The notes below the pieces were generated by a model, which saw only the letters and a program-made list of their open reading frames with translations, was not told where the DNA came from and did not search any database. Shown here in pieces: positions 53,577 to 62,611 of a stretch of 64,000 nucleotides of DNA. A program made the translations under genes and the position numbers. Each line of letters starts with the position of its first letter. The first letter of the stretch is position 1. The DNA lies in assembly GCF_003852405.1 (NCBI RefSeq), contig NZ_QAJM01000020.1:1-64000 (forward strand), in the 5' to 3' direction. Source of the stretch: Pseudomonas sp. KBW05. Lineage in GTDB: Bacteria; Pseudomonadota; Gammaproteobacteria; Pseudomonadales; Pseudomonadaceae.

Positions 53577-53669
53577 GTGTGGGAGCGGGCTTGCTCGCGA
53601 ATGCGGTGTGTCAGTCAAAGATAGGTTCACTGATCCACCGCTTTCGCGAGCAAGCCCGCTCCCACATTT
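53577..53669. repeat. REPIN (type 1)
   Basis: An inverted pair of type 1 REPs between the convergent ycaO and cystathionine gamma-lyase genes. Confidence 0.9.
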
Positions 53670-53686
53670 TTGATCGGCGACTAGCT

Positions 53687-54853
53687 TTAGATATGTGCCA
53701 GGGCCTGGGCCAGGTCCGCGCGCAAATCCTCCACATCCTCAACCCCCACCGACAACCGCACCAACCCATCGCCAATCCCGAGCTGCGCGCGGGTGGCGGC
53801 GGGGATGCTCGCATGGGTCATGATCGCCGGGTGCTCGATCAGGCTTTCCACGCCTCCCAGGCTTTCGGCCAGGGCGAAAATCTTTACGTTTTCCAGGAAG
53901 CGTGTGGCGCCCGCCAGGTCGGTGTTCAAATCCACCGAAATCATCCCGCCAAACCCGCGCATTTGCCGGCGGGCCAGTGCGTGCTGTGGGTGGGAAGCCA
54001 GGCCGGGGTAGTAAACCCGCGAGACTTGCGGCTGTTGCTCCAGCCAGGTGGCCAGGTCGAGTGCGTTGCTGCAATGGCGCTCCATGCGCAGGGCCAGGGT
54101 TTTCACGCCGCGCAGGGTAAGGAAAGCGTCGAACGGCCCGGCGATGGCGCCCACGGAGTTCTGCAGGAAACCCACGCGTTCCGCCAGTTCAGGGTTGTCG
54201 CCAACCACGGCAATGCCGCCGATCACATCCGAGTGGCCGTTGAGGTACTTGGTGGTGGAATGCACCACCACGTCGAACCCCAACTCCAGCGGCCGCTGAA
54301 TCCACGGGCTGGCGAAGGTGTTGTCGGCCACGCAGATAATCCCCCGCGCCCGGCAGATACGCGCGATGGCGCTGAGGTCGGTGAGGCTGAGCAACGGGTT
54401 GCTGGGCGTCTCGACCCAGACCATACGCGTATCGTCCTGCAATGCGGCTTCGAACGCTGACACATCGCTTAAATCCACAAAGCTGAAACGGTGCCCGGCG
54501 CTGCGTTGGCGCACCTTGTCGAACAGGCGGAAGGTGCCGCCATACAAGTCATTGCCGGAGACGATGTGGGCGCCGGCGTCCAGCAACTCCAGCACCGTGG
54601 AAATCGCGGCCAGCCCGGAGGCGAAGGCAAACGCCTGGGTGCCACCTTCCAGATCCGCCACGCAACGCTCCAGGGCAAACCGCGTGGGGTTGTGGGAGCG
54701 CCCGTAATCGAAGCCCTTGTGCACGCCGGGGCTGTCTTGCAGGTAGGTGGAGTTGGCGTAGATCGGTGGCATCAGCGCGCCCGTGGTCGGGTCGGGGCTT
54801 TGCCCGGCGTGGATCACACGGGTGGCAAACGCGCTTTTATCGGGCAGGCTCAT
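53687..54853 (-). CDS. cystathionine gamma-lyase (Cys/Met metabolism PLP enzyme)
   Basis: A 388-residue PLP enzyme of the gamma family with the binding lysine at Lys202 (HSTTKYLNGHSD) and the FDYGRSHNPTR block. Being directly downstream of a cystathionine beta-synthase gene with a 4-bp overlap, it most likely cleaves cystathionine to cysteine, completing reverse transsulfuration. A cystathionine gamma-synthase role would be the alternative on sequence alone. Confidence 0.9.
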   Translation of the reverse strand: MSLPDKSAFATRVIHAGQSPDPTTGALMPPIYANSTYLQDSPGVHKGFDYGRSHNPTRFALERCVADLEGGTQAFAFASGLAAISTVLELLDAGAHIVSGNDLYGGTFRLFDKVRQRSAGHRFSFVDLSDVSAFEAALQDDTRMVWVETPSNPLLSLTDLSAIARICRARGIICVADNTFASPWIQRPLELGFDVVVHSTTKYLNGHSDVIGGIAVVGDNPELAERVGFLQNSVGAIAGPFDAFLTLRGVKTLALRMERHCSNALDLATWLEQQPQVSRVYYPGLASHPQHALARRQMRGFGGMISVDLNTDLAGATRFLENVKIFALAESLGGVESLIEHPAIMTHASIPAATRAQLGIGDGLVRLSVGVEDVEDLRADLAQALAHI

Positions 54854-56226
54854 GCAAGGGTTCTCCGTAGATGGTTGAGCAGATCGACGCGGGTGATCAG
54901 GCCATGGAAGCCGGAGGCGTCGGCAATGATTGCCACCAGGCCACGATCCAGTTCTTCCTGGAGTTCGGCGAGGCTGGCACTGGGGGCGAGGGTTTCAAGG
55001 CGACCGGTCATGGCGCTGGCAACCACCATGCCGAAATCCGCAGCGTCATGGTGTATGCCCAGCAGGATGTCGGATTCGTCGATCACGCCCACCAGTTCAC
55101 GGCCGTCCACCAGCACCGGCAGTTGCGAGACATCTGCCAGGCGCATGCGCTGGAAGGCGGTGAGCAAGGTGTCATCGGGGCTTACGCTGATCACGCGGCC
55201 GTCTTCGAAGCGGCGCGCGATCAGGTCGCGCAGGTCGCCGTAGTGCTTGTATTGCAGCAGGCCGGCGTCGTTCATCCACTGGTCGTTGTAGACCTTCGAC
55301 AGGTAGCGCGTGCCGGTGTCGCAGACAAAGGTGACCACGCGCTTGGGCGAGGTCTGTTCGCGGCAGTAGCGCAAGGCGGCGGCGAACAGGGTGCCAGTGG
55401 ATGAACCGCCGAGAATGCCTTCGGCCTTGAGCAGTTGGCGGGCGTGGTCGAAGCTTTCTGCATCGCTGATGGAGTAGGCGTGGCGCACGCTGGACAGGTC
55501 GGCAATCGAAGGGATGAAGTCTTCGCCAATGCCTTCCACGGCCCACGAGCCGGGTGTTGGCAGGGTGCCGCTGCGGCTGTATTCGGCCATCACCGAGCCC
55601 ACCGGATCGGCCAGCACCATTTCCAGTTCCGGTTGCACGTGCTTGAAGAAGCGGGTCAGGCCGGTGAGGGTGCCGGCCGAGCCGACGCCCACCACGATCG
55701 CGTCCAGGTCGTGCGCCGTTTGCGCCCAGATTTCCGGGGCGGTGCCGGTCTCGTGGGCCAGGGGGTTGGCGGGGTTGTTGAACTGGTCGGCGAAGAATGA
55801 ACCGGCAATGCCTTTCGCCAGGCGCGCGGCGACGTCCTGGTAATACTCGGGATGGCCCTTGCCCACGTCCGAGCGGGTGATATGCACCTCGGCGCCCATG
55901 GCCTTGAGGTGCAGCACCTTTTCCGTGGACATCTTGTCGGGCACCACCAGGACCACGCGGTAGCCCTTGGCCCGGCCCACCAGCGCCAGGCCCAGGCCGG
56001 TGTTGCCGGCGGTGGCCTCAATGATGGTGCCGCCGGGGCGCAGGCGGCCGTCGCGTTCGGCGGCGTCGATCATGGCCAGGCCAATGCGGTCCTTGATCGA
56101 GCCGCCTGGGTTTTGGGATTCAAGCTTGAGAAACAGTGTGCAGGGGCCGGTGTCGAAGCGACTGACCCGAACCAGCGGCGTGTTGCCGATCAGGTCGAGC
56201 ACGGCGGGGCGGGACAGGCTGGGCAT
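54850..56226 (-). CDS. cystathionine beta-synthase with C-terminal CBS domains
   Basis: A 458-residue PLP enzyme joining homocysteine and serine. The PLP lysine is Lys45 (NPGGSIKDRIG). The phosphate loop is seen in EATAGNTGLG. Two CBS regulatory domains (about 335-458) follow. There is no N-terminal haem domain. AGGTGA precedes the ATG at 56226, while the frame extends upstream without a site. It overlaps the lyase gene by 4 bp, so the pair is an operon. Confidence 0.93.
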   Translation of the reverse strand: MPSLSRPAVLDLIGNTPLVRVSRFDTGPCTLFLKLESQNPGGSIKDRIGLAMIDAAERDGRLRPGGTIIEATAGNTGLGLALVGRAKGYRVVLVVPDKMSTEKVLHLKAMGAEVHITRSDVGKGHPEYYQDVAARLAKGIAGSFFADQFNNPANPLAHETGTAPEIWAQTAHDLDAIVVGVGSAGTLTGLTRFFKHVQPELEMVLADPVGSVMAEYSRSGTLPTPGSWAVEGIGEDFIPSIADLSSVRHAYSISDAESFDHARQLLKAEGILGGSSTGTLFAAALRYCREQTSPKRVVTFVCDTGTRYLSKVYNDQWMNDAGLLQYKHYGDLRDLIARRFEDGRVISVSPDDTLLTAFQRMRLADVSQLPVLVDGRELVGVIDESDILLGIHHDAADFGMVVASAMTGRLETLAPSASLAELQEELDRGLVAIIADASGFHGLITRVDLLNHLRRTLA

Positions 56227-56347
56227 GGTGTCACCTGTTACGGGAATCGTAGGTGGGACAACAAAGTGCAAGGCATGCCTTGGACCATAGGCCTGGATCG
56301 CACGGCTCGCAACCGGGCGGCTCGCCGCGTGTCTGTTTCTTGGCACA

Positions 56348-57211
56348 TCAGCCGGCTAGCTTGCACACCTGCTGCAAGCGCCTGACCGCCGCCTCGCTGG
56401 CAGCTTGCATCGGCGCGCGCAATTCGCTGTTGATCAAGCCTTCCAGGGCCAGTGCCGCCTTGACTGGCGCCGGGTTCGGCTCGATAAACATAGTGTTTAT
56501 CAGTGGCAACAGTTTGAAGAACGTCCCACGGGCCTCGACCAGCTGGTTATCCCGCACCTGTTGCCACAGCGCCACGAAGTGTTCGGTGTGCACATGGGCC
56601 GACGCTGCAATCGCACCGCTGGCGCCCAGGCACAGCGCGTTGAAGATTTGCAGGTCTTCGCCGCACAACACATCCACCTCACCGCTGGCGAGTAATGCCA
56701 GAGTGTTGGCCAGGTTGCCGCCGCAATCCTTGATGGCTTGGATGCGCGGATGGCTGACGATATTCAGCAAGGTCTGCTGCTCGAAGGTCACGCCGGTGCG
56801 ATAGGGAATGTCATAGAGGATGACGGGCACGCTGGAAGCATCCGCCACCGTGCGGAAGAACGCTTCCAGCCCCGCCTGGGACGGGCGGATATAACTCGGC
56901 GCCGGCACCAGCAAACCCGCGACCGGGCGCTGGAGGATGTCCTTCTGGAACTGCAGCAATTCAATCTGGTTGTTGCCCGACAACCCCATCACCACGCGCT
57001 GCGCGGGCACCAGCTGCAGCACCGTATCCAGCACGGCCAGTTGTTCCTGGCGGCTCAGCGCGGCGGCTTCGCCGGTGGTGGTGCACACCATGATCCCGGC
57101 CACGTGCTTTTCCAGCAGATGGCTGACCAGGCGGCGCAGGCCGATAAAATCAATGGCGCCATCCTGGAACGGCGTGACCACGGGAACCCAGATACCTTGA
57201 AACGCTGACAT
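56348..57211 (-). CDS. DapA-family aldolase (dihydrodipicolinate synthase-like)
   Basis: A 287-residue class I aldolase of the DapA/NAL family. The Schiff-base Lys161 (AIKDCGG), Tyr133 (YDIPYRTG) and the TTGE motif (about 45-48) are present. Whether it is the biosynthetic DapA or a paralogue for another 2-keto acid cannot be told. Its place beside cbs-cth, away from other lysine genes, favours a paralogue. Gap to cbs is 121 bp. Confidence 0.87.
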   Translation of the reverse strand: MSAFQGIWVPVVTPFQDGAIDFIGLRRLVSHLLEKHVAGIMVCTTTGEAAALSRQEQLAVLDTVLQLVPAQRVVMGLSGNNQIELLQFQKDILQRPVAGLLVPAPSYIRPSQAGLEAFFRTVADASSVPVILYDIPYRTGVTFEQQTLLNIVSHPRIQAIKDCGGNLANTLALLASGEVDVLCGEDLQIFNALCLGASGAIAASAHVHTEHFVALWQQVRDNQLVEARGTFFKLLPLINTMFIEPNPAPVKAALALEGLINSELRAPMQAASEAAVRRLQQVCKLAG

Positions 57212-57295
57212 GCACTTTCTCCTGATGATTGACCGATCAAGTCACCGTCAGAAGGGCAGAGGGAATTGTGCAAGGGGGGAGACCGTCGCGCTCAA

Positions 57296-57322
57296 TGTCC
57301 TGTCAGCTCATCTGACGGGACA
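57296..57322. promoter_or_regulatory. inverted repeat upstream of the DapA-like gene
   Basis: TGTCCTGTCAG pairs with CTGACGGGACA across a 5-nt loop (one G-T pair). It lies about 85 bp before the DapA-like start, with no T-tract. It could be an operator or a processing hairpin. Confidence 0.45.
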
Positions 57323-57333
57323 GCGCGCCCCGG

Positions 57334-57438
57334 TCACATGAGCGACTGTTTCTTCGATTTGAGGGCGTGCGCCACGCAACCTTGCGCCTTGGCAATCGAG
57401 CCAATGACGGAAAGGTTAACCAGCGACTTAGTAGACAT
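57334..57438 (-). CDS. candidate small protein (34 aa)
   Basis: An ATG-started frame encoding 34 residues, basic, beginning MSTKSLVNLSVIGSIAKA and ending SKKQSLM. The nearest AGGG is about 11 nt before the ATG, which is long. No relatives are known to me. It could be chance. It lies just upstream of the hairpin at 57296-57322. Confidence 0.25.
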   Translation of the reverse strand: MSTKSLVNLSVIGSIAKAQGCVAHALKSKKQSLM

Positions 57439-57574
57439 GAATTGTCACACCCTGAATGAGATGGCCATCTTCAGGGGATGTGAGCGAGTGTGTCAAGCCC
57501 AGGCTATGGCGGTTGCTCAATGGCGCAGTGACCGGGATGCGCCCGCTCACTGCTGATGCGCGGCTTTTATCCCG

Positions 57575-60016
57575 TCAGAAACTGTACTTCGCCGTGACCG
57601 TAAAGTTGCGCGGGTCGCCGTACACATCATACGGGCTCCACGTGGAGTTGCTGGCAATCCCCTGGTAGTACTTTTTGTCGAACATGTTGTTGATGTTCAG
57701 CTGGGTGTCCAGGTGTTTATTGACCTGATACCCGGCCATCAACCCCACCAAGGCATAGGCCTGCTGCTCGATATGGAAGTTGCCGAACACATTGCGGCCC
57801 TTGTTGTAGGTGCTGCTCTGGCTGTAGAGGTTGGCGCCGATCCGCCAGCGGTTCAGCTCGCCTTGCAGGCGATAGGTGGTGTTGGCCTTGAACATATGGC
57901 GCGGTACGTCAGTGTCGAACAGGGTGCCTTCCTTGGCGGCGTCGGCATCTTTCTCGTACTTGGCCTGGGCGAAGGTGTAGCCGGCGCCTACTTGCCAGTT
58001 CGGGGTCAGTGCGCCGTTGATCTCCAGCTCCACGCCCTGGCTGCGCACTTTGCCCGCGGCCTCGTAGCACGCGTAGGCGCCGACAGGGATGAATTTGCAA
58101 GTTGTGGCGTCTGCCACTTCTGCCGCGCGGTTGAGCTGGTCGATCTGGAACACCGAGGCGCTGGCATTCAGTGCGCCGCCAAAGTATTCGCCCTTGATGC
58201 CCACTTCGTAGTTTTCCCCGGTGATGGGCTTGATCCCGCCCCCGTCGCCGTTCTTTTCGGTCTGGGGCTGGAAGATGTCGGTGTAGCTGGCGTACACCGA
58301 GTGGTTGTCGTCCAGGTCGTAGATGACACCGGCATACCGGGTGAGGTGGCGTACCTCGCGGGTTTTGCCTGAGGTGTAGTACTGGTCGTTGATCTGGTCG
58401 TAGATCGAGGTCGCGTCGTACCAATCCAGGCGGGCGCCGAGGATGACTTTCAGCGGGTCGGCGAGGTTCCAGCGGGTGGTGACATAGAGCCCTTCCTGAT
58501 CGACTTTCTCGCTGAGGGTGTAGATGTCCGGCACGCTCGGCCGCGCCAGGCCGCCGGGGTTGAAACGGTTGATGTCGATATTGTTGACGAATACCGTGCC
58601 GCCAGCGGCCTCGGTCTTGAGTTGGCGCTTGCTGGCGCCCACCACCAGTTCATGTTGGCGGCCAAGGAGGGCGAAGGGGCCGCTGGCGAAGAAATCGTAG
58701 GTGGACTGGTCGAAGTCGCGGCCCTGGTTGAACACGCGTTGGCGGTAGCTGGCGTCGTTGTTACGTTCCAGTACGGCGCCCATCATCTTGAACTCGGACC
58801 AGTTTTTCGAAGCGCCCAGGTGCAGGCGCCAGTCGTTGTCGAAGCGCTGATCGAGCTCGACGAACAGGGTCTTGTTGTCGATGTCCTGGTGTGACCAGCT
58901 GTAGCCGAAGGTCTTCGAGCGCGAAAAGCCCATGTGGCTGCCATTAGGGTTCACCGGCAAGCCACCCCAGTTGATGTTGTTATTGTCGTTCTGCTCGGAG
59001 GCACCAACGGTCAGGGTGGTGCTGTCGTTCAGGTCGAACTCGCTGACGCCGTAGAACACGCCGCGTTCGCGGCCGGCGTAATCCTGATAGCTGTCCTTGT
59101 CGTTGTATGCGCCGACAAAACGGCCACGCAAGGTGCCGCTGTCGTTGACCGGGCCGCCAACGTCCAGCTCGCTGCGGTAGTTGTCCCAGCTGCCGGCGCT
59201 GGCGGTGATGCTCGCCTGGTAAGCCTGGGTGGGACGCTTGCGCACCATGTTGATGGCGGCCGAGGGGTTGCCGGCGCCTTGCATCATGCCGGTGGCGCCG
59301 CGTACCACTTCGACACGGTCGTACGGGGCCAGGTCGGCGGTGGCGACCCAGTCGGCGTTGTAGGTGGTAGGCAGGCCGTCGAACATCAGGTTGGTGATGG
59401 GGAAACCCCGGGCGAAGAATTCGCTGTTGGCCGGGCGCGCGGCGGCCAAGCGCAGCCCGGGTGTGGCCTGGACCACATCGTCGAGGCTGCGCATACCTTG
59501 GTCGTCCATGCGTTGACGGGTAATCACGGTGACCGACTGCGGCGTTTCCCGCAGGGACAATGGCAGCTTGGTCGCGGTCTGCATGGCGCCGGTGGTGTAG
59601 GAGCCGCTGTTTTCAGTCGTAGCCCCGAGGTTCAGGCCGCTGATGTTGGTGGCGCCCAACTCAAGCGCCCCGGAATTGCCGCCGCGCGGTACCAGCAGGT
59701 AGTTGCCGCTGGCGCTGCGCATCACGCTCAGGCCGCTGTCGTCCAGCAGGCGGCTGAGACCATCATGTACGTCGTAGTCCCCGCGCAGTGCCGGGGCGCG
59801 CTTGCCTTGCACCAGCGCCGGGTCGAAGGGCAGGGTGATCCCGGCCGCCTGGGCAAAACGGTTGAGCGATTCTTCCAGTGGCCCGGCGGCCAATTCGTAA
59901 TGACGACTGTCAGCTTGCGCGGACTGCACCGCAACACCGGCCAGTAGAATGCCCTGGAGGGCAAGTGCAAGGGCACTGCGGGGCAGTGGCCGAGGGGAAA
60001 TCACAGCAGAGGACAT
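57575..60016 (-). CDS. TonB-dependent siderophore receptor with signalling domain (FpvA/FecA-type)
   Basis: An 813-residue outer-membrane receptor. Order: signal peptide (about 1-35), STN signalling domain (about 38-105; LAAGPLEESLNRFAQAAGI), plug (about 135-250; TPQSVTVITRQRMDDQGM, VEVVRGATGMMQGAG), and a 22-strand barrel ending in a C-terminal Phe (VTAKYSF). This is the ferric-siderophore receptor of a cell-surface signalling system with the FecR and ECF sigma genes just upstream. The ligand is not predictable. AAAGGAG precedes the ATG. Confidence 0.93.
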   Translation of the reverse strand: MSSAVISPRPLPRSALALALQGILLAGVAVQSAQADSRHYELAAGPLEESLNRFAQAAGITLPFDPALVQGKRAPALRGDYDVHDGLSRLLDDSGLSVMRSASGNYLLVPRGGNSGALELGATNISGLNLGATTENSGSYTTGAMQTATKLPLSLRETPQSVTVITRQRMDDQGMRSLDDVVQATPGLRLAAARPANSEFFARGFPITNLMFDGLPTTYNADWVATADLAPYDRVEVVRGATGMMQGAGNPSAAINMVRKRPTQAYQASITASAGSWDNYRSELDVGGPVNDSGTLRGRFVGAYNDKDSYQDYAGRERGVFYGVSEFDLNDSTTLTVGASEQNDNNNINWGGLPVNPNGSHMGFSRSKTFGYSWSHQDIDNKTLFVELDQRFDNDWRLHLGASKNWSEFKMMGAVLERNNDASYRQRVFNQGRDFDQSTYDFFASGPFALLGRQHELVVGASKRQLKTEAAGGTVFVNNIDINRFNPGGLARPSVPDIYTLSEKVDQEGLYVTTRWNLADPLKVILGARLDWYDATSIYDQINDQYYTSGKTREVRHLTRYAGVIYDLDDNHSVYASYTDIFQPQTEKNGDGGGIKPITGENYEVGIKGEYFGGALNASASVFQIDQLNRAAEVADATTCKFIPVGAYACYEAAGKVRSQGVELEINGALTPNWQVGAGYTFAQAKYEKDADAAKEGTLFDTDVPRHMFKANTTYRLQGELNRWRIGANLYSQSSTYNKGRNVFGNFHIEQQAYALVGLMAGYQVNKHLDTQLNINNMFDKKYYQGIASNSTWSPYDVYGDPRNFTVTAKYSF

Positions 60017-60111
60017 GAACGACGAGCTCCTTTCGAATCACAGGGTATGTTCTGTTTGTCGAAGGCCCCGGAAAAACCCGTAAACTTTTTTGCGATTATT
60101 TCTCATCCGGC

Positions 60112-61083
60112 TCAACGAGCTACGACGCGGGTCCAGAGTGGCGTAAATCGCTCGATGCGTACCGGCAATGAGTCGCCAAGCGCGCTCAACGCGCGATCGA
60201 TGTCATCCAGTTGGAAGACGCCCGAGACCTCTAGCTGCGCGATGGCGGGATCGCAGCGCAGCCAGCCGTGACGATAACGCGACAATTCGGCCGTCAGGTC
60301 GCCCAGGCGCATGCGCTTGGCCACCAACTGCCCCTGTGTCCAGGCGCTGGCGTTCAGGGTGCTGGTCTGGACACGTTGACTGTCGTTGATACTGATCAGG
60401 TATTCCTCGCCGGCGGCGATCAGGACCGGTTCACCCCTGCCGTGAATCGCCACCACGCCGTCCTCGACCCGAACCCGTGTGCCGCGTTGCTCATCACGCA
60501 CGCCGAAGGCGGTGCCGATGGCCTGCAACTGCGCGTGCCGAGTACTGACCCAGAAGCTGCGACGCCCATCGGGCGCGGTGCCGTCCTTGCCGGTATCGAC
60601 GAAGATCTCGCCGCGCCGCAGGCTGATCAGCCGGCGCCGCGCGGTGAATTCGACGTCGACTGAACTGGCGGTGTTCAGTTGCAGGCGCGTGCCATCCTGC
60701 AACAGGAACTGACGCCGTTCGCCCACCCCGGTGGCATAGTCCGCGCCCCAGGGCAGCTGTGTGCTGTCGCGCAACTGCCAGCCGGTAACCCCCGTGATGA
60801 CCACTCCCACCCCCAGCAATTTGAGCGCTTGGCGCCGGCTGTGATGGCCGCTGTGCAAGCGCTCCAAGGTATCCAGCGCCACCGTGCCCGGCAGCGCGGC
60901 CAGCCCTTGGAAGGCCGCGTCGCTTTTATGCAGCGCTTGCCAGGCTGTTTCATGCAGCTTGTCGGCTTGGCGCCAACGAAGGCACGCCTCCAGGGTTTGA
61001 GGGTTTGAACCGTCGGATTCGATCCGCACCCGCCAGCCGATGGCTTGGTCGAGCACGGTATCGGGCAATGGCTGTGTGCTCAT
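60112..61083 (-). CDS. FecR-type anti-sigma regulator with twin-arginine motif
   Basis: A 323-residue inner-membrane regulator linking the receptor to the ECF sigma factor. The N-terminal DUF4880 region (about 8-50, AIGWRVRI, CLRWRQAD) binds sigma. A single membrane segment (about 90-110) is preceded by SRRQALKLLG, a twin-arginine-like signal seen in some FecR proteins. The periplasmic FecR domain follows (about 112-205, QFLLQDGTRLQLNTASSVDV). Its ATG overlaps the sigma stop (ATGA). Confidence 0.9.
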   Translation of the reverse strand: MSTQPLPDTVLDQAIGWRVRIESDGSNPQTLEACLRWRQADKLHETAWQALHKSDAAFQGLAALPGTVALDTLERLHSGHHSRRQALKLLGVGVVITGVTGWQLRDSTQLPWGADYATGVGERRQFLLQDGTRLQLNTASSVDVEFTARRRLISLRRGEIFVDTGKDGTAPDGRRSFWVSTRHAQLQAIGTAFGVRDEQRGTRVRVEDGVVAIHGRGEPVLIAAGEEYLISINDSQRVQTSTLNASAWTQGQLVAKRMRLGDLTAELSRYRHGWLRCDPAIAQLEVSGVFQLDDIDRALSALGDSLPVRIERFTPLWTRVVAR

Positions 61084-61595
61084 TGCTGAGCCAGATAGCA
61101 ATGGCGAATGGCACAGGCCATGTACTTCTCCACCGACCCGAGGCTCACGCCCAAGCGCCCGGCGATCTCCTTGTAGCTGAGCCCCTCCAGGCGCGACAGC
61201 AGAAAGGCCATGCGCACCTTGGGGCGCAGGCCATCGAGCAAGGCGTCTACGCGCGCCAGGGTTTGCAGCAGGATCAACTGTGATTCCGGCGACGGCACCT
61301 CAGCTTCCGGCAGGTGAGCAATGGCCTCCAGATAAGCCCGCTCGACCCGCTGGCGGCGCACCCGATCAACCAACAAACCATGGGCCACCGTACTCAACCA
61401 GGCCCGTGGCTGGCGCAACTCCTGCAACCGCTCCGGCTTGCCGAGGATGTGTACAAACGTATCCTGGGCCAGGTCGGCGGCGCTGTCACCGTGGTGCAGC
61501 CGTTTGCGCAACCAGCCCAGCAGCCAGGCGTGATGATCGATGTACAACGCGCGAATATCGGCGTGCGGAGCCGGGGGAGTGGATGACGACGACAC
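61080..61595 (-). CDS. ECF sigma factor, FecI-type
   Basis: A 171-residue sigma factor. Region 2 (about 15-80; DIRALYIDHHAWLLGWLRKRL, DLAQDTFVHIL) and region 4 (about 110-165; LDGLRPKVRMAFLLSRLEGLSYKEIAGRLGVSLGSVEKYM) match FecI family members. The GTG at 61595 has an AGAGG box 6 nt upstream and is preferred over the GTG 7 codons earlier. First gene of the sigma-FecR-receptor unit. I found no convincing Fur box upstream. Confidence 0.9.
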   Translation of the reverse strand: MSSSSTPPAPHADIRALYIDHHAWLLGWLRKRLHHGDSAADLAQDTFVHILGKPERLQELRQPRAWLSTVAHGLLVDRVRRQRVERAYLEAIAHLPEAEVPSPESQLILLQTLARVDALLDGLRPKVRMAFLLSRLEGLSYKEIAGRLGVSLGSVEKYMACAIRHCYLAQQ

Positions 61596-61692
61596 GGAAA
61601 GCCTCTGCAAGAACACAGTGCATTTGAGAATTCATCGCATCCTAGTGTCTGCAAGCCGTGGTCAGCAAGTAAAGACTGTGTTTATTCCTGGC

Positions 61693-62313
61693 TTATGCCC
61701 GCCGCGCCATCAACAACACCGTTGCCGCCGCCGACAACAACCCTGCGCAGCAGCGATTGAATATCCGCTTGCCACGCGGCTCGGCAAACCAGCGGCGCAT
61801 GTGCAGGCCCATATAGGCGTAGGCGCTGATGGCGATCCATTCCAGTACCAGGAACATCGCGCCCAGCACGGCGAATTGCGGGGTGATAGGTTGGCCGGGG
61901 ACGACGAATTGCGGGAGGAACGCGGTGAAGATGAGGATGGCTTTTGGATTGCCCGCCGCCACCAAAAACTCCTGCCGCGCCAACGCCCACAAGCCTACCT
62001 TGGCCGTCGCCGCCTCCGATTCCCCCTGCGGACTCGCCCGCCACAACTGAAACGCCAGGTAAAACAGGTACGCCGCCCCGAGGATCTTGATCCCGTAGAA
62101 CAACAACTCCGAGGTTTGCAGCACCACCGCGAGGCCGGCGGAGGCGAGGGCGATCATGCCGGCGAACGCCAGCAGGCGGCCGATGCCAGCCAGGCAGGAG
62201 GTGCGGTAGCCGTAGCGGGTCGAGTTGCTCACCGACAACAGGTTGTTGGGGCCGGGCGCCATGTTCAAGGCGAAGCAGGCGGGGAGGAAAAGGGCGAGGG
62301 TGGCGAGGTCCAT
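61693..62313 (-). CDS. LysE family transporter
   Basis: A 206-residue inner-membrane protein with about six hydrophobic segments, the LysE N-terminus NMAPGPNNLLSVSNSTRYGYR and FLVAAGNPKAILIFTAFLPQF. Probably exports an amino acid. GGAG precedes the ATG at 62313; the frame is open upstream without a site. Distinct from the other LysE protein at 48921. Confidence 0.9.
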   Translation of the reverse strand: MDLATLALFLPACFALNMAPGPNNLLSVSNSTRYGYRTSCLAGIGRLLAFAGMIALASAGLAVVLQTSELLFYGIKILGAAYLFYLAFQLWRASPQGESEAATAKVGLWALARQEFLVAAGNPKAILIFTAFLPQFVVPGQPITPQFAVLGAMFLVLEWIAISAYAYMGLHMRRWFAEPRGKRIFNRCCAGLLSAAATVLLMARRA

Positions 62314-62414
62314 GGCGGCTCCGGGGTCGCGTGGCTGGGGAGGCTGAAGAGTAAAGAGAGGAAGTTGCCTGGGCAATCCTAAATGCCAGTCAGTCAAAGA
62401 CGAACACTGCATCT

Positions 62415-62521
62415 GTGGCGAGGGAGCTTGCTCCCGCTGGGTTGCGAAGCGACCCCAGTTCTTTGTTTAAAAGGCTGGGACCGCTGCGCAGTCCAACGGG
62501 AGCAAGCTCCCTCGCCACGGA
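62415..62521. repeat. REPIN (type 3)
   Basis: CTGTGGCGAGGGAGCTTGCT at the left and its inverted copy ending CTCCCTCGCCACGG at the right, with a ~60-bp spacer. It is the complete form of the solitary element at 13879. Confidence 0.9.
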
Positions 62522-62550
62522 GGGCAATCGGGTTGTACTGGGGATTAAGG

Positions 62551-62569
62551 TAGCTAAGCAAGTTAGCTA
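62551..62569. promoter_or_regulatory. palindromic operator candidate upstream of the MarR regulator
   Basis: TAGCTAA and TTAGCTA form a perfect 7-bp inverted repeat with a 5-bp gap, ending about 42 bp before the MarR start. MarR repressors typically bind such palindromes near their own promoter. Confidence 0.7.
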
Positions 62570-62611
62570 TATGTTAATTTCTCGCTTCTCCAAACCACCA
62601 GAGCCCCACCC

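Larger units (their letters stand above)
57212..57574. other. intergenic region with hairpin and candidate small ORF
   Basis: A 363-bp gap upstream of the DapA-like gene and downstream of the siderophore receptor gene. It holds an 11-bp-stem hairpin (57296-57322) and a possible 34-codon frame (57334-57438, minus). I see no other gene or RNA. Confidence 0.5.

Noticed and set aside
61617-61692. Fur box upstream of the ECF sigma gene
   Set aside because: The best candidate (around GATGAATTCTCA) matches the 19-bp consensus at less than half of the positions.
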